Shown one piece after another: positions 38,201 through 45,453 of a stretch of 64,000 bases of DNA (position 1 is the stretch's first letter; the number at the start of each line of letters is the position of its first letter). The stretch lies in assembly GCA_028708075.1 (NCBI GenBank), contig JAQVZS010000006.1, positions 38,413 through 102,412 on the forward strand, read 5' to 3'. The translations under genes and the position numbers were made by a program. A model generated the notes under the pieces. That model had not been told where the DNA came from and did no database searches. It saw only the letters and a program-made list of their open reading frames with translations. This DNA is from Massilibacteroides sp. (GTDB taxonomy: Bacteria > Bacteroidota > Bacteroidia > Bacteroidales > Tannerellaceae).

Positions 38201-38665
38201 GATATCCGTACTTGCTCCTTGTGCCGTACCTTTAATCGTGATATTGACACCGGGCAACGGATTGTTAGCAGCATCGACTACCGTCCCATTTATCAGGCGG
38301 CCTTTTTCCTGTTCGCCCGTTAAACTCTTATTAATAATTATCTGTCTATCATTAACGACATAAGACAGACCAGTGTTCTTTAAAACCTTCGGTAAAATCA
38401 CGTCGATCGTTTCAGACTTGGCATGAATATCCACAATCTGATCTAATGTTGCAGAAATTGTTGAAGGATAGAAGAAAACATATTCACTGTTTTTCTCTAA
38501 CGTTTCAAAAACATTCTTAATGGTCACTCGGGATAATTCCAATGACAAGCGAGTGGTTTGCGCATAAGTCGATTTTGCAAAAACGCCAAAACCATTGACG
38601 AATAGTGCAAAGAATATTATAAATATAGGTTTTAAAGTTTCTCTCCTCCAATGTTTGTTTTTCAT
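35255..38665 (-). CDS. SusC/RagA-family TonB-linked outer-membrane transporter with STN domain
   Basis: The protein of about 1136 residues imports its ligand with energy from TonB. After a signal peptide (ending STYAQ) comes an STN domain (about 45-115, LSRVTIKNVFETLEKNSEYVF region), a carboxypeptidase-like domain (INGTVVDAANNPLPGVNITI), the SusC plug signature (EEVVVIGYGTQKKGSVIGS, and GVRGANGVVLISTKRG), and a large barrel ending VVNVGVQVNF. The STN domain is the part that contacts a FecR anti-sigma, and FecR and sigma genes lie just upstream. An upstream ATG at 38680 would add five residues. Confidence 0.95.
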   Translation of the reverse strand: MKNKHWRRETLKPIFIIFFALFVNGFGVFAKSTYAQTTRLSLELSRVTIKNVFETLEKNSEYVFFYPSTISATLDQIVDIHAKSETIDVILPKVLKNTGLSYVVNDRQIIINKSLTGEQEKGRLINGTVVDAANNPLPGVNITIKGTAQGASTDIDGNFYIEVSDNKAVLVFQYIGFKSQEITVGKSINLNVILKEDLTDLEEVVVIGYGTQKKGSVIGSLDQLDPGKLRMPTRTLSTSLAGRLAGIVAVQSSGEPGYDSADFWIRGVNTFTGSSNPLILVDGVERSLDDVDPEEIENFTILKDATATAVYGVRGANGVVLISTKRGIMGKPRINFRTEVGFSNPLQLPEFVDGANYMRLQNEALTNSGKSPLYNDSQIERTESGYDKYYYPDVNWMDELITHWNPTERVTLNVSGGSEKARYFVAGAFLNQDGMFKKFGGVSFNNNINVKRYNFRSNVDINMTRTTLLGINIAAILEDRNYPATSTGDIFNYIFRIPPVLFPMTYPDASKVPGYAFGKSTRNPYQLLARSGYSTENRTTMQSNLNISQDLSFITEGLRVRGVFSFDAYNQTNIKREMKPRPYLIKPWSFDENDEPVLLDEEGNYNYQDQEPNNSDYYDYLKRSIVDGYPYSDRTIYMEASLVYNRSFGKHNLGALLLYNQSDKQYPSKKGIYESVPNRHQGLTGRLTYDYDTKYFAETNFGYNGSENFRKGKRYGFFPSIALGWVPTKEKFMDFLKPAIDYMKIRVSHGIVGNDGLNYSDGSSMRFVYMTRVEETDSNVGFGTNNGYGYGYGKGINLTYYGNRDATWERAAKTDLGFEVDFLKNFKLQADLFYEKRKDIWVELSKTPGIFGYTSNPYGNVGEMENKGIDGFIEYMKAFNDDFSMNLKGTFTFARNKVLANGEETKKYEYQSIIGRPYGSILGYVAEGLFTDQSDIDSHPDQIAVGGTSKPGDIKYKDLNNDWVIDQFDRQYIGHPQIPELTYGFGGAFTYKNFDMSFLFQGAACVSFIANPKMFPEENMGNVYSFVKDSHWDPEVQNVDVDFPRLGVGAQDKNYVTSTWWLQDGHYLRLKQLEFGYSVPKMALAKFNMEGLRFYINGLNLFTLSSFKWWDVESRNSSGMYYPVQRVVNVGVQVNF

Positions 38666-38796
38666 AATTAAACTAATCATATTAAATAGTCATTACATAA
38701 TAATATTTTAAGGAAAACTTCTCGTAAAATAAAAGCGAGATTTTTTATTTTAATTTTTTTTTCTTCTTATCCGATTTTTCACATAGGCATCACTTT

Positions 38797-39999
38797 TTAT
38801 TGTTTTTTAATCAGTTTTATCACACTCCCTTTTAACTCGCAGGTTATTGGAAAACTTTTTTCCAGGGTATTCATGACTTTCACAACATCATTAAACAGCA
38901 CCAACTTACCGGAACAAACAAACTCCCCTATGCCCGGATCAAACTCGAAATTCAAACGGTAATAACGGGAAAGACAATTAAGCACATGGCTCAGCCGTTC
39001 ATTTTCGAATTGTAAAACCCCGTCTTTCCACGAGATGTAATTTTTTGTGTTTACACGAGTTACCACCGCATCGGCAGTTGAAAGAACAGCACGATGATCC
39101 GGCTCTAACCGAAGTGAACGATTCTCGCCGAAATCAATTTCAACTTGCCCATCGACAAGGATAACCGATTGATTTTGATCTTCCGGATAAGCTGTAACAT
39201 TGAACGATGTACCCAATACTTTTACTTCTATTTGCGAGGTTTTAACAAAAAAAGGACGGGAAGCATCTTTGGCAACTTCCAGGAAAATTTCACCCGAAAC
39301 CTCTATTCGCCTTTCTTTTTTTTCGAAAACACTGGGAAAAACAAGTACTGTCCCTGCGTTTACCCAAGCTTTGGTTCCATCACTGAAAGTGAGTGATGAA
39401 CGTCTTCCATAGGGAACTTTCAACGTATTATACGGTATTTCTTTCTCCGCCTTTAAAGAAGCGATATGATCTTTTTCTTCGATCTTACCGATTTTAGCTT
39501 CTTCCAGTTTGATTGCGCCCGTTGATTGCAGTTTAATTAGCGCTTCATTGGGCAGCAAATACTTTTCTTTATTTCGTACAAATAATTCAATTTCCGTTTG
39601 GGCTTCGTCAATAGAAAGAGAATTGATTGTAGCCTGTTCCATCAAACGGCATTCGGTGAATGGCTTATCATTAAAAAACCACAAAGAAGCGCCGGCAAAT
39701 AAAAACAGAACAACAGCAGCGGCAGACCAATAACGAAGTAAAGCCCGTTTTCTTTTTAATCGCTTGTTGAGGTTGTTCTGCATAACGGCAATTTCATCGT
39801 CTGTCAACGTATACTCATTGATTCTAAGCGACAACACGATTGCTTTTGCTTCATCAACAACAGCCGCTCTTTCCGAGGAATGCTTCAACCACTCTAACCA
39901 CCAACCATGACGAACGACTCCGGGCGCGATACACCAAATCAAAAAGTTGTCGTCGTTTAATAGTTTTTCAACCTCTTCTTTATTATTTCTCTTTTTCAT
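38797..39999 (-). CDS. FecR-family anti-sigma factor
   Basis: FecR proteins span the inner membrane and hold an ECF sigma until the STN domain of the cognate receptor signals. The 400-residue protein has a cytoplasmic N-terminus (1-100), one membrane segment (about 105-122), the FecR domain with VPYGRRSSLTFSDGTKAWVNAG at about 195-216 and VEVSGEIFLEVAKD-type strand, and the C-terminal DUF4974 domain (about 330-400). Its gene lies between sigma (40197) and susC, the standard order. Confidence 0.94.
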   Translation of the reverse strand: MKKRNNKEEVEKLLNDDNFLIWCIAPGVVRHGWWLEWLKHSSERAAVVDEAKAIVLSLRINEYTLTDDEIAVMQNNLNKRLKRKRALLRYWSAAAVVLFLFAGASLWFFNDKPFTECRLMEQATINSLSIDEAQTEIELFVRNKEKYLLPNEALIKLQSTGAIKLEEAKIGKIEEKDHIASLKAEKEIPYNTLKVPYGRRSSLTFSDGTKAWVNAGTVLVFPSVFEKKERRIEVSGEIFLEVAKDASRPFFVKTSQIEVKVLGTSFNVTAYPEDQNQSVILVDGQVEIDFGENRSLRLEPDHRAVLSTADAVVTRVNTKNYISWKDGVLQFENERLSHVLNCLSRYYRLNFEFDPGIGEFVCSGKLVLFNDVVKVMNTLEKSFPITCELKGSVIKLIKKQ

Positions 40000-40196
40000 G
40001 TTTTATTATTCACGATCAAGAGACAGACGCGAGAAGAAGATTTTTGTCCCCAAAAAAATTATATATATTAAATCGTCAGGAAATAGGCATGCAACGTCGA
40101 AAAGAAAAAAATAGTACTCTCTGCCGACACTCCCCTTATTTTGTCAAAAAAATGGGAGAGATAAAATTACAAAATGTATATTCTTTTTGTGTATCG

Positions 40197-40766
40197 CTAA
40201 AACAGCGCATTTTTAAGAATGGACAAGAATAGGACAAGCGAGAAATTATTTTCGCGAATACGAATCAAAGCACGTGATACTAATTTCCGTGAAGCCTTAG
40301 GCGTCATCGCCAATAATTCTCCAATTTCCTCATACGATAGTTCCTGAATATAGCGAAGGTAAATGGCTTCCCGCTGCCGGTTCGTAAGACAAGCTAACAA
40401 TTCATCGACTCTTTTTATCAGACGTTGACGTTCTTCTTCTTCGATCATCAAATCTACCCCCGTAACCTTCAGAGAAAATTCATAATCAAATTCTTCATCA
40501 AGATTTTCAAAACTTTTAGAACGGCGAGTCAATGAAATCAAACGATTTTTCAATGAACGAAATAAATAAAATTTAACATTGTTCACTTCGTTTAGCAAAT
40601 AACCGTTTTCCATAAAATGAAGAAAAACATCTTGTATTGCATCCTGAAGTACCATACGAGTGACCCCCAATGCTGTCCCATACGAAAACAATTCATTTAC
40701 GTAAGTCTTATAAAGCCAAACACATAGATCGTCTTCTTTTTTATATTTCAAACATTTCCTTGACAC
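40197..40766 (-). CDS. ECF RNA polymerase sigma factor (FecI-like, Bacteroidetes type)
   Basis: The 189-residue sigma-70 family protein has region 2 (about 20-90) with DAIQDVFLHFMENG and region 4 (about 118-175) with LTNRQREAIYLRYIQELSYEEIGELLAM and a helix-turn-helix end PKASRKLVSRALIRIR. It should direct transcription of the susC-susD genes when released by the FecR protein. The C-terminus ends shortly after region 4. A -7 element lies at 40836..40843. Confidence 0.93.
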   Translation of the reverse strand: MSRKCLKYKKEDDLCVWLYKTYVNELFSYGTALGVTRMVLQDAIQDVFLHFMENGYLLNEVNNVKFYLFRSLKNRLISLTRRSKSFENLDEEFDYEFSLKVTGVDLMIEEEERQRLIKRVDELLACLTNRQREAIYLRYIQELSYEEIGELLAMTPKASRKLVSRALIRIRENNFSLVLFLSILKNALF

Positions 40767-40835
40767 GTTCTTTGCGTTCTTTTAAGAAATTATAATAATT
40801 CTAATAAAAAATGATAAAGATATAAAAGATACTTG

Positions 40836-40843
40836 CAAAAGTA
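40836..40843 (-). promoter_or_regulatory. -7 promoter element of the ECF sigma gene
   Basis: TACTTTTG on the minus strand, followed by C on the antisense reading, matches TAnnTTTG and lies 70 bp before the start at 40766. No TTTG is found at the correct distance. Confidence 0.4.
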
Positions 40844-40991
40844 AAAAGAAAGTTTCAAAAGCGGTAAATCAGATTATTTTTCACAAACTTTTGATTTTTT
40901 CATCTCAACACATAAAATAAAACATCGATATCAATCTTTTTAAGCATCGGTATCGTCTTTTTTTACCGTCGGGAAGCCTTCTTATTTTGAT

Positions 40992-41079
40992 AATTGTCAA
41001 AATTATTTACTACAATTGTCAAAATTATTTACCACAGTTGTAGAAATTATTTACCACAGTTGTAAAAATAGAAATAAAT
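40992..41079. repeat. four 22-bp direct tandem repeats
   Basis: The unit is about AATTGTCAAAATTATTTACY plus AC. Copies begin at 40992, 41014, 41036 and 41058, exactly 22 bp apart. Copies 1 and 2 match almost fully, copy 3 has two or three changes, and copy 4 keeps only the first half well. The (AC)AATTGT or (AC)AGTTGT core is palindromic or nearly so. The repeats lie about 225 bp upstream of the sigma start. Confidence 0.85.
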
Positions 41080-41132
41080 CCCGAACAAAAAAAAAGTTCT
41101 TCGAGAAGGGAAAAAAGAAATGTAAGGATGTT

Positions 41133-41246
41133 TTAATTCAGTACACCCCGTTCGTAAGCGACGTGATTACAGATGATATGTGGCAGGTCAACATTCCATT
41201 CTTCTGCTATATACCGCGCCAAAATATCGAACAGCCAAAGCGACAT
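41133..41246 (-). CDS. possible 37-residue ORF downstream of the flippase
   Basis: The ATG at 41246 lies 1 bp after the flippase stop codon in another frame. The 37-residue product (starting MSLWLFDILARYIAEEWNVD) has a plausible, mixed composition including tryptophans and acidic residues, unlike random AT-rich ORFs. It could be a real small gene translated by coupling or the remnant of a larger gene. No family is recognised. Confidence 0.3.
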   Translation of the reverse strand: MSLWLFDILARYIAEEWNVDLPHIICNHVAYERGVLN

Positions 41247-41247
41247 C

Positions 41248-42531
41248 TTAATGGCGCAGAAAAGAACTGTTTTTTATTTTTTGAAGCACAAACTGAAAAT
41301 CGGCTTTGTCGGGGAAAAAATCATGGAAACGCGTCGACGTCTGCCGGACAAATAATATAATAGAAAAAAACAACATGGAGCAGAAAGCTAGACTCGAAGT
41401 GATGGCAGAGCCGACTACCCCATAAGCAGGAATCAACAGATAACCGGTAATAAGCAAAACAAATAAACCGACAAACGAACTGAACGCGCTAAAACGGATT
41501 TTCCCGGAACCAATAAAATAATGGCCGATCACATTATTACAGCCGAAAGCAACAATCCCGGGCGCAAACAGGCAGATCAGCCGATGCATTCCGACAAATT
41601 CGGCAGTAAACAAATAGTCCGTGTAAACCCATTCGGGTATTAGCACAATCGCGAGCGTGATTAGGACAAGCGACAGGAAAGTAAACTTAAACAAACGTAA
41701 CGCGATCTGTTTACGAACGTCTTCTTCCTTGAGCCGACTCACCTCGCTATACGTAATGAAGCTTACACTCCGGCTGATGTGCCACACACTTTCCGAGACA
41801 CGTGTCCCGGCATCCAGAAGTCCAACAGCTCCCAATCCGGAGAAATGGCGTACCAAAAAATAATTCAACCGCGTGGTATAGATCTCCGCCAGATTATCCG
41901 CACTACTCCACAACCCATAGAAAAACATTTCCCGGACAATCGACAGAAACGACTTGCCCCGAGCACGTTTATCCGGCGCTAAATGCGGAATCAGCAACAA
42001 AGAACTCACCAAAAAAGCAATTCCATTGGTTAGATACATCCCCCACAAATACGCCTGCACGGTCTGCCACCGTCCGCCATAATAAAAGGCGACAAGCACG
42101 AAAAAGAGAAGTCCGCCCTGCAGAAAGAAAGTCAGGTTAAACGCTTTTATCCGGTCTTTACCCAACAAAAAACGGGCATTGGCAGCCACAAACGAATTTA
42201 GCAACGCCAGCCCCCAAATATCACCACGATAACCTTCGGGAAGTAATCCGAAAACAGCCATCAAGAGACACGCCAACGCCGCCCCAACAGGTGCCCATAA
42301 ATAAGCCATCAGCAGAATTAACCGGGCGGTATACTTATTCATAAAATAGACGATCGTATTCCCACAAAAAAGGCTATTAAAGATAACGGCGATATTGACA
42401 GCCGCCAAAATAAGTCCAACCAACCCCACCCCTTGAACGCCCAAAACTCGGGCGTTAATAAAGATTAGAGCCAGATTCAAGAAAGCAATGACATATCGGG
42501 TACCGATGGTTTCGAGGACTTTTCTGAACAT
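41248..42531 (-). CDS. oligosaccharide flippase-like membrane protein (MOP superfamily)
   Basis: The 427-residue protein has about 12 membrane helices and matches Wzx-type flippases, which move lipid-linked oligosaccharides across the inner membrane. The start at 42531 (MFRKVLETIGTRY) is preferred because an upstream ATG would add 27 residues with no membrane or signal character that overlap the M20 peptidase gene. It has the typical TRY/FLNLALIFINARVLG first helix and a polar GDAGTR-like loop (GLLDAGTRVSES) in the middle. No glycosyltransferase gene is beside it, so its glycan is unknown. It is the last gene of an operon with ribF and the M20 peptidase. Confidence 0.85.
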   Translation of the reverse strand: MFRKVLETIGTRYVIAFLNLALIFINARVLGVQGVGLVGLILAAVNIAVIFNSLFCGNTIVYFMNKYTARLILLMAYLWAPVGAALACLLMAVFGLLPEGYRGDIWGLALLNSFVAANARFLLGKDRIKAFNLTFFLQGGLLFFVLVAFYYGGRWQTVQAYLWGMYLTNGIAFLVSSLLLIPHLAPDKRARGKSFLSIVREMFFYGLWSSADNLAEIYTTRLNYFLVRHFSGLGAVGLLDAGTRVSESVWHISRSVSFITYSEVSRLKEEDVRKQIALRLFKFTFLSLVLITLAIVLIPEWVYTDYLFTAEFVGMHRLICLFAPGIVAFGCNNVIGHYFIGSGKIRFSAFSSFVGLFVLLITGYLLIPAYGVVGSAITSSLAFCSMLFFSIILFVRQTSTRFHDFFPDKADFQFVLQKIKNSSFLRH

Positions 42532-42545
42532 GTTCTTTTCGTGGA

Positions 42546-43601
42546 TTATAATTGAAGTCCGTCGAGCAAGCGTACATACGTAACAATAGCATCCCGGATC
42601 TCCGGCAAACAAACAAATTCGTCCGCTGTATGTGAACGGGAAGACTCTCCAGGCCCTATTTTAACAGAAGGAAAAGGCATCAACGCCTGGTCACTCAACG
42701 TGGGTGAGCCAAAAGGCTCTTTTCCCATTAGCAAAGCCCGACGTACAAAAGGATGTTCCGGATCGGTACATGTAGAATTCAGGCGAAAACTGCGTGCTTT
42801 CACCTCACAATCGACCTGCTCACAGATCAATTCGAACAATCGCTCGTTCGAATAGTATTCATTCGTTCGGATATCCACGGTAAAAGTGCAACGGTCGGGA
42901 ATCACATTATGCTGACTCCCCGCCTGAATCATTGTCACACTCATCTTGACCGGCCCGAGCAAGTCGCTCTTTTCGGAGAATTGATACGAATGAAACCAGC
43001 CGATATCCTTCATGGCAAGCGTAATCGCGTTGACACCTTCGTTGCGCGCCGCATGTCCGGCTTGTCCCTTGGCTAGACAGTCCAGCACCATCAGCCCTTT
43101 CTCAGCGACGGCCGGCTGCATTCCCGTCGGCTCACCAACAATCGCGAATGCAACGGGCGGAAATTCTTTCAGAGCGCTCTCCACACCGTTTTTCCCGGAA
43201 ACTTCTTCTTCTGCCGAAGTCAAAAAGATCAAATTATAAGGCTGTTCTTTCTGAAGTAACAACATAAATGCAGCATAAAGCGAAACGACACTGGCGCCCG
43301 CATCGTTACTGCCTAAGCCGAAAAGGCGGCCGTTCTCGTCTTCTTCCGGCGCAAAAGGATCTTTCGTCCATCCCGAAACCGGCTTTACCGTGTCGATATG
43401 CGAATTCAGTAAAAGCGTGGGTTTCGCCCAATCGAATCCCGGCGCAATGATCCACAAATTATTCCCTTTCCTATTCACCCGGTGTCCGGCAGAAGACCAA
43501 CCGGCATATAGAAAATCGGCTACAGCTTCTTCCTCACGGCTAAAAGAAGGACGGGAAATCATTCCTTTTAACGTATCTATCGCTTCATAAAATTGTTCCA
43601 T
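42546..43601 (-). CDS. M20-family metallopeptidase/deacetylase
   Basis: The 351-residue zinc enzyme has the metal ligands H in LLNSHIDTVKP (about 72), D in GLGSNDAGASV (about 100), and the catalytic and bridging acidic pair in TSAEEEVSG (about 130). It belongs with acetylornithine deacetylase (ArgE), DapE and Bacteroidota N-acyl-ornithine deacetylases; the small dimerisation lobe (about 180-285) is present. The substrate cannot be settled by sequence. It may be the N-succinyl- or N-acetylornithine deacetylase of arginine synthesis, but no other arg gene is close. It lies 12 bp after ribF. Confidence 0.88.
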   Translation of the reverse strand: MEQFYEAIDTLKGMISRPSFSREEEAVADFLYAGWSSAGHRVNRKGNNLWIIAPGFDWAKPTLLLNSHIDTVKPVSGWTKDPFAPEEDENGRLFGLGSNDAGASVVSLYAAFMLLLQKEQPYNLIFLTSAEEEVSGKNGVESALKEFPPVAFAIVGEPTGMQPAVAEKGLMVLDCLAKGQAGHAARNEGVNAITLAMKDIGWFHSYQFSEKSDLLGPVKMSVTMIQAGSQHNVIPDRCTFTVDIRTNEYYSNERLFELICEQVDCEVKARSFRLNSTCTDPEHPFVRRALLMGKEPFGSPTLSDQALMPFPSVKIGPGESSRSHTADEFVCLPEIRDAIVTYVRLLDGLQL

Positions 43602-43613
43602 ACCTTCATCGTC

Positions 43614-44546
43614 TTATTTATCATTATTTAAAATCCGATCCACCGTGTCCCGGTCGACCGCCAACTGTTCCTTCAATTCTTCCAAAGAATTAAATTTAAT
43701 ATCGCCCCGCACATAAGCTATAAACGTCACGGTTATACGACTATTATAAATGTTCCGGTCAAAATTCAGGATATTCACTTCCAAGGTAATATCCGTTCCG
43801 TTTTCCAGTGTAGGGCGATCGCCGATATATAACATTCCTTTATGTCTCACGCCTTCCACATCCACCCAAACAGCGTAAACCCCGATCGCCGGCACAATCT
43901 TATCCGGAGATTCCACAGCGATGTTTGCTGTCGGGAACCCCAGTTTACGTCCGACTTTATAGCCGTCGACAATAGACCCTGTAAGACTATAAGGATAAGA
44001 AAGCAGTTTCGCTGCTTCTTCCACGTGCCCATTCAACAAACGGTCGCGAATACCGGAAGAGCTGACCGTCACTTCGCCGGCGTCAAAAGGAGAAGCTTTA
44101 ACAAGCTCTATTCCGCAAGCAGCCCCATAAGCGATGTATTGTTCGAACCCATCTGCCCGGTCGTGACCGAAACGATGATCATATCCGATCACTAACGTCT
44201 TGACGTAATACTTCTTATGAAGCACTTCGGTTATGAATTCTTTTGCCGAAAGGCGAGATAATTCGAGCGAGAAGTCCAACACAATGCAATAATCGACTCC
44301 GGTTGTTTCCAACTGCGCCAGTTTTTCTTCCGTTGTATTCAATAAGTTCGGATGAAAACCCGGTTGTAAAACCATCCGCGGATGTATGGGAAAAGTAATC
44401 ACGGCCGAAGGTAACCGCCGGCTTTTCGCGGTCTGTCTTAATTCTTCAATCAAGAACCGGTGTCCTAAATGAACACCGTCAAAAAAACCGATTGTCGCTA
44501 CCAATCCTTGTATATCTAAAGCATCCGTCCCTTTTAAAACTATCAT
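43614..44546 (-). CDS. ribF: bifunctional riboflavin kinase/FAD synthetase
   Basis: RibF phosphorylates riboflavin to FMN and adenylates FMN to FAD. The 310-residue protein has the N-terminal adenylyltransferase domain with GFFDGVHLGHRFLI (17-30) and GYDHRFGHDR, and the C-terminal kinase domain with GRKLGFPTANI (about 200) and LYIGDRPT. The length is typical. It is the first gene of a minus-strand operon with the M20 peptidase and flippase, and it is divergent from dapB. Confidence 0.96.
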   Translation of the reverse strand: MIVLKGTDALDIQGLVATIGFFDGVHLGHRFLIEELRQTAKSRRLPSAVITFPIHPRMVLQPGFHPNLLNTTEEKLAQLETTGVDYCIVLDFSLELSRLSAKEFITEVLHKKYYVKTLVIGYDHRFGHDRADGFEQYIAYGAACGIELVKASPFDAGEVTVSSSGIRDRLLNGHVEEAAKLLSYPYSLTGSIVDGYKVGRKLGFPTANIAVESPDKIVPAIGVYAVWVDVEGVRHKGMLYIGDRPTLENGTDITLEVNILNFDRNIYNSRITVTFIAYVRGDIKFNSLEELKEQLAVDRDTVDRILNNDK

Positions 44547-44572
44547 CGCAATCTATTCTTTACATTCACACA

Positions 44573-44603
44573 CAAAGATAAACAAAGGCATCGTTCGGAC
44601 AAG
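44573..44603 (-). promoter_or_regulatory. promoter candidate for the ribF operon
   Basis: On the minus strand TATCTTTG (44580..44573) is an exact -7 box 27 bp before the start at 44546. CTTG at 44603..44600, 19 bp upstream, is one base from TTTG. Confidence 0.55.
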
Positions 44604-44669
44604 CATTGATGCGTAAAGACAATCTTACGAAAAAACATCTATCCATGCAATTAAACCGCTATAATCATG

Positions 44670-44678
44670 TATATTTGC
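44670..44678 (+). promoter_or_regulatory. -7 promoter element for dapB
   Basis: TATATTTGC is an exact TAnnTTTG box 31 bp before the dapB start. There is no clear -33 TTTG. It probably serves dapB and the genes that follow to 48343. Confidence 0.45.
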
Positions 44679-44709
44679 AGAGAGTAAGTTATTCATTAAG
44701 CCTATATAC

Positions 44710-45429
44710 ATGAAAATAGCATTAATAGGATACGGGAAAATGGGGAAGGTGATTGAACAAATCGCTATCGTCCGCGGACATGAAATCGTATCAATTGTTG
44801 ATATAAACAACACACAGGAAGAATTTAATTCCGAAGCATTCAAAAGCGCCGATGTAGCCATCGAATTTACCACTCCGGCTACAGCTTTTGATAATTACAT
44901 GAAAGCTTTTGCGGCAGATATTCCGGTGGTTTCTGGAACAACCGGGTGGTTGGATCAATTAGACAAAGTAAAGAAAATGTGCGAAAAAGAAGGAAAAACT
45001 TTTTTCTATGCCTCCAATTTCAGTATCGGTATGAATATATTTTTTGCCATCAACAAGTATTTGGCGAAAATAATGAATAATTTTCCGGCTTATGACGTAA
45101 AAATAACGGAAACGCATCACATTCATAAACTGGACGCACCAAGCGGAACAGCGATCACACTGGCGGAAGATATTCTGAAAAATATGGAACGAAAAAAACG
45201 ATGGACCTTGGGCAAGGAAGAGCAGGAAACCGACTTACCTATCTTTGCGATCCGGGAAGGGGAAATACCGGGTATCCATGAGATTGTCTATGATTCGGAA
45301 ATGGATTATCTCAGCATCAAACACGACGCGAAGAGTCGTCAGGGACTTGCTTTAGGCGCTGTTATTGCCGCCGAATTTACCGCCGGGAAAAAAGGTTTTC
45401 TGGGAATGAACGATATGTTAAAATTCTGA
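44710..45429 (+). CDS. dapB: 4-hydroxy-tetrahydrodipicolinate reductase
   Basis: DapB reduces the product of DapA in the lysine and diaminopimelate pathway. The 239-residue protein has the NAD(P)H-binding start IALIGYGKMGKVIEQ (3-17), the SGTTGWLDQL stretch, the catalytic ETHHIHKLDAPSGTA at about 134-148, and a typical C-terminal end. It is about 30 residues shorter than E. coli DapB (273), as in other Bacteroidota. It is followed by lepB after 24 bp, an order often seen in the phylum. Confidence 0.95.
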   Translation: MKIALIGYGKMGKVIEQIAIVRGHEIVSIVDINNTQEEFNSEAFKSADVAIEFTTPATAFDNYMKAFAADIPVVSGTTGWLDQLDKVKKMCEKEGKTFFYASNFSIGMNIFFAINKYLAKIMNNFPAYDVKITETHHIHKLDAPSGTAITLAEDILKNMERKKRWTLGKEEQETDLPIFAIREGEIPGIHEIVYDSEMDYLSIKHDAKSRQGLALGAVIAAEFTAGKKGFLGMNDMLKF

Positions 45430-45453
45430 TTTTCGATCAATTAAAAGGTACAG

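Larger units (their letters stand above)
40767..41247. other. non-coding region between the sigma gene and the flippase gene
   Basis: This 480-bp stretch carries the sigma promoter candidate (TACTTTTG, minus strand 40843..40836), four 22-bp direct repeats (40992..41079) and a possible 37-codon ORF (41246 to 41133, minus strand). It is strongly AT-rich except for the last 150 bp, which are closer to coding composition. No RNA gene is recognised. Confidence 0.5.

Noticed and set aside
40992..41079. CRISPR array
   Set aside because: The repeats touch each other with no unique spacers, only four copies exist, and no cas gene is in the window.
41016..41360. 114-residue plus-strand ORF across the repeat region
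   Set aside because: It runs through the 22-bp repeats and into the antisense of the flippase, is low-complexity at its start and has no protein-like features.
43614..44700. FMN riboswitch before ribF
   Set aside because: The leader is less than 30 bases after the predicted transcription start and cannot hold the aptamer.
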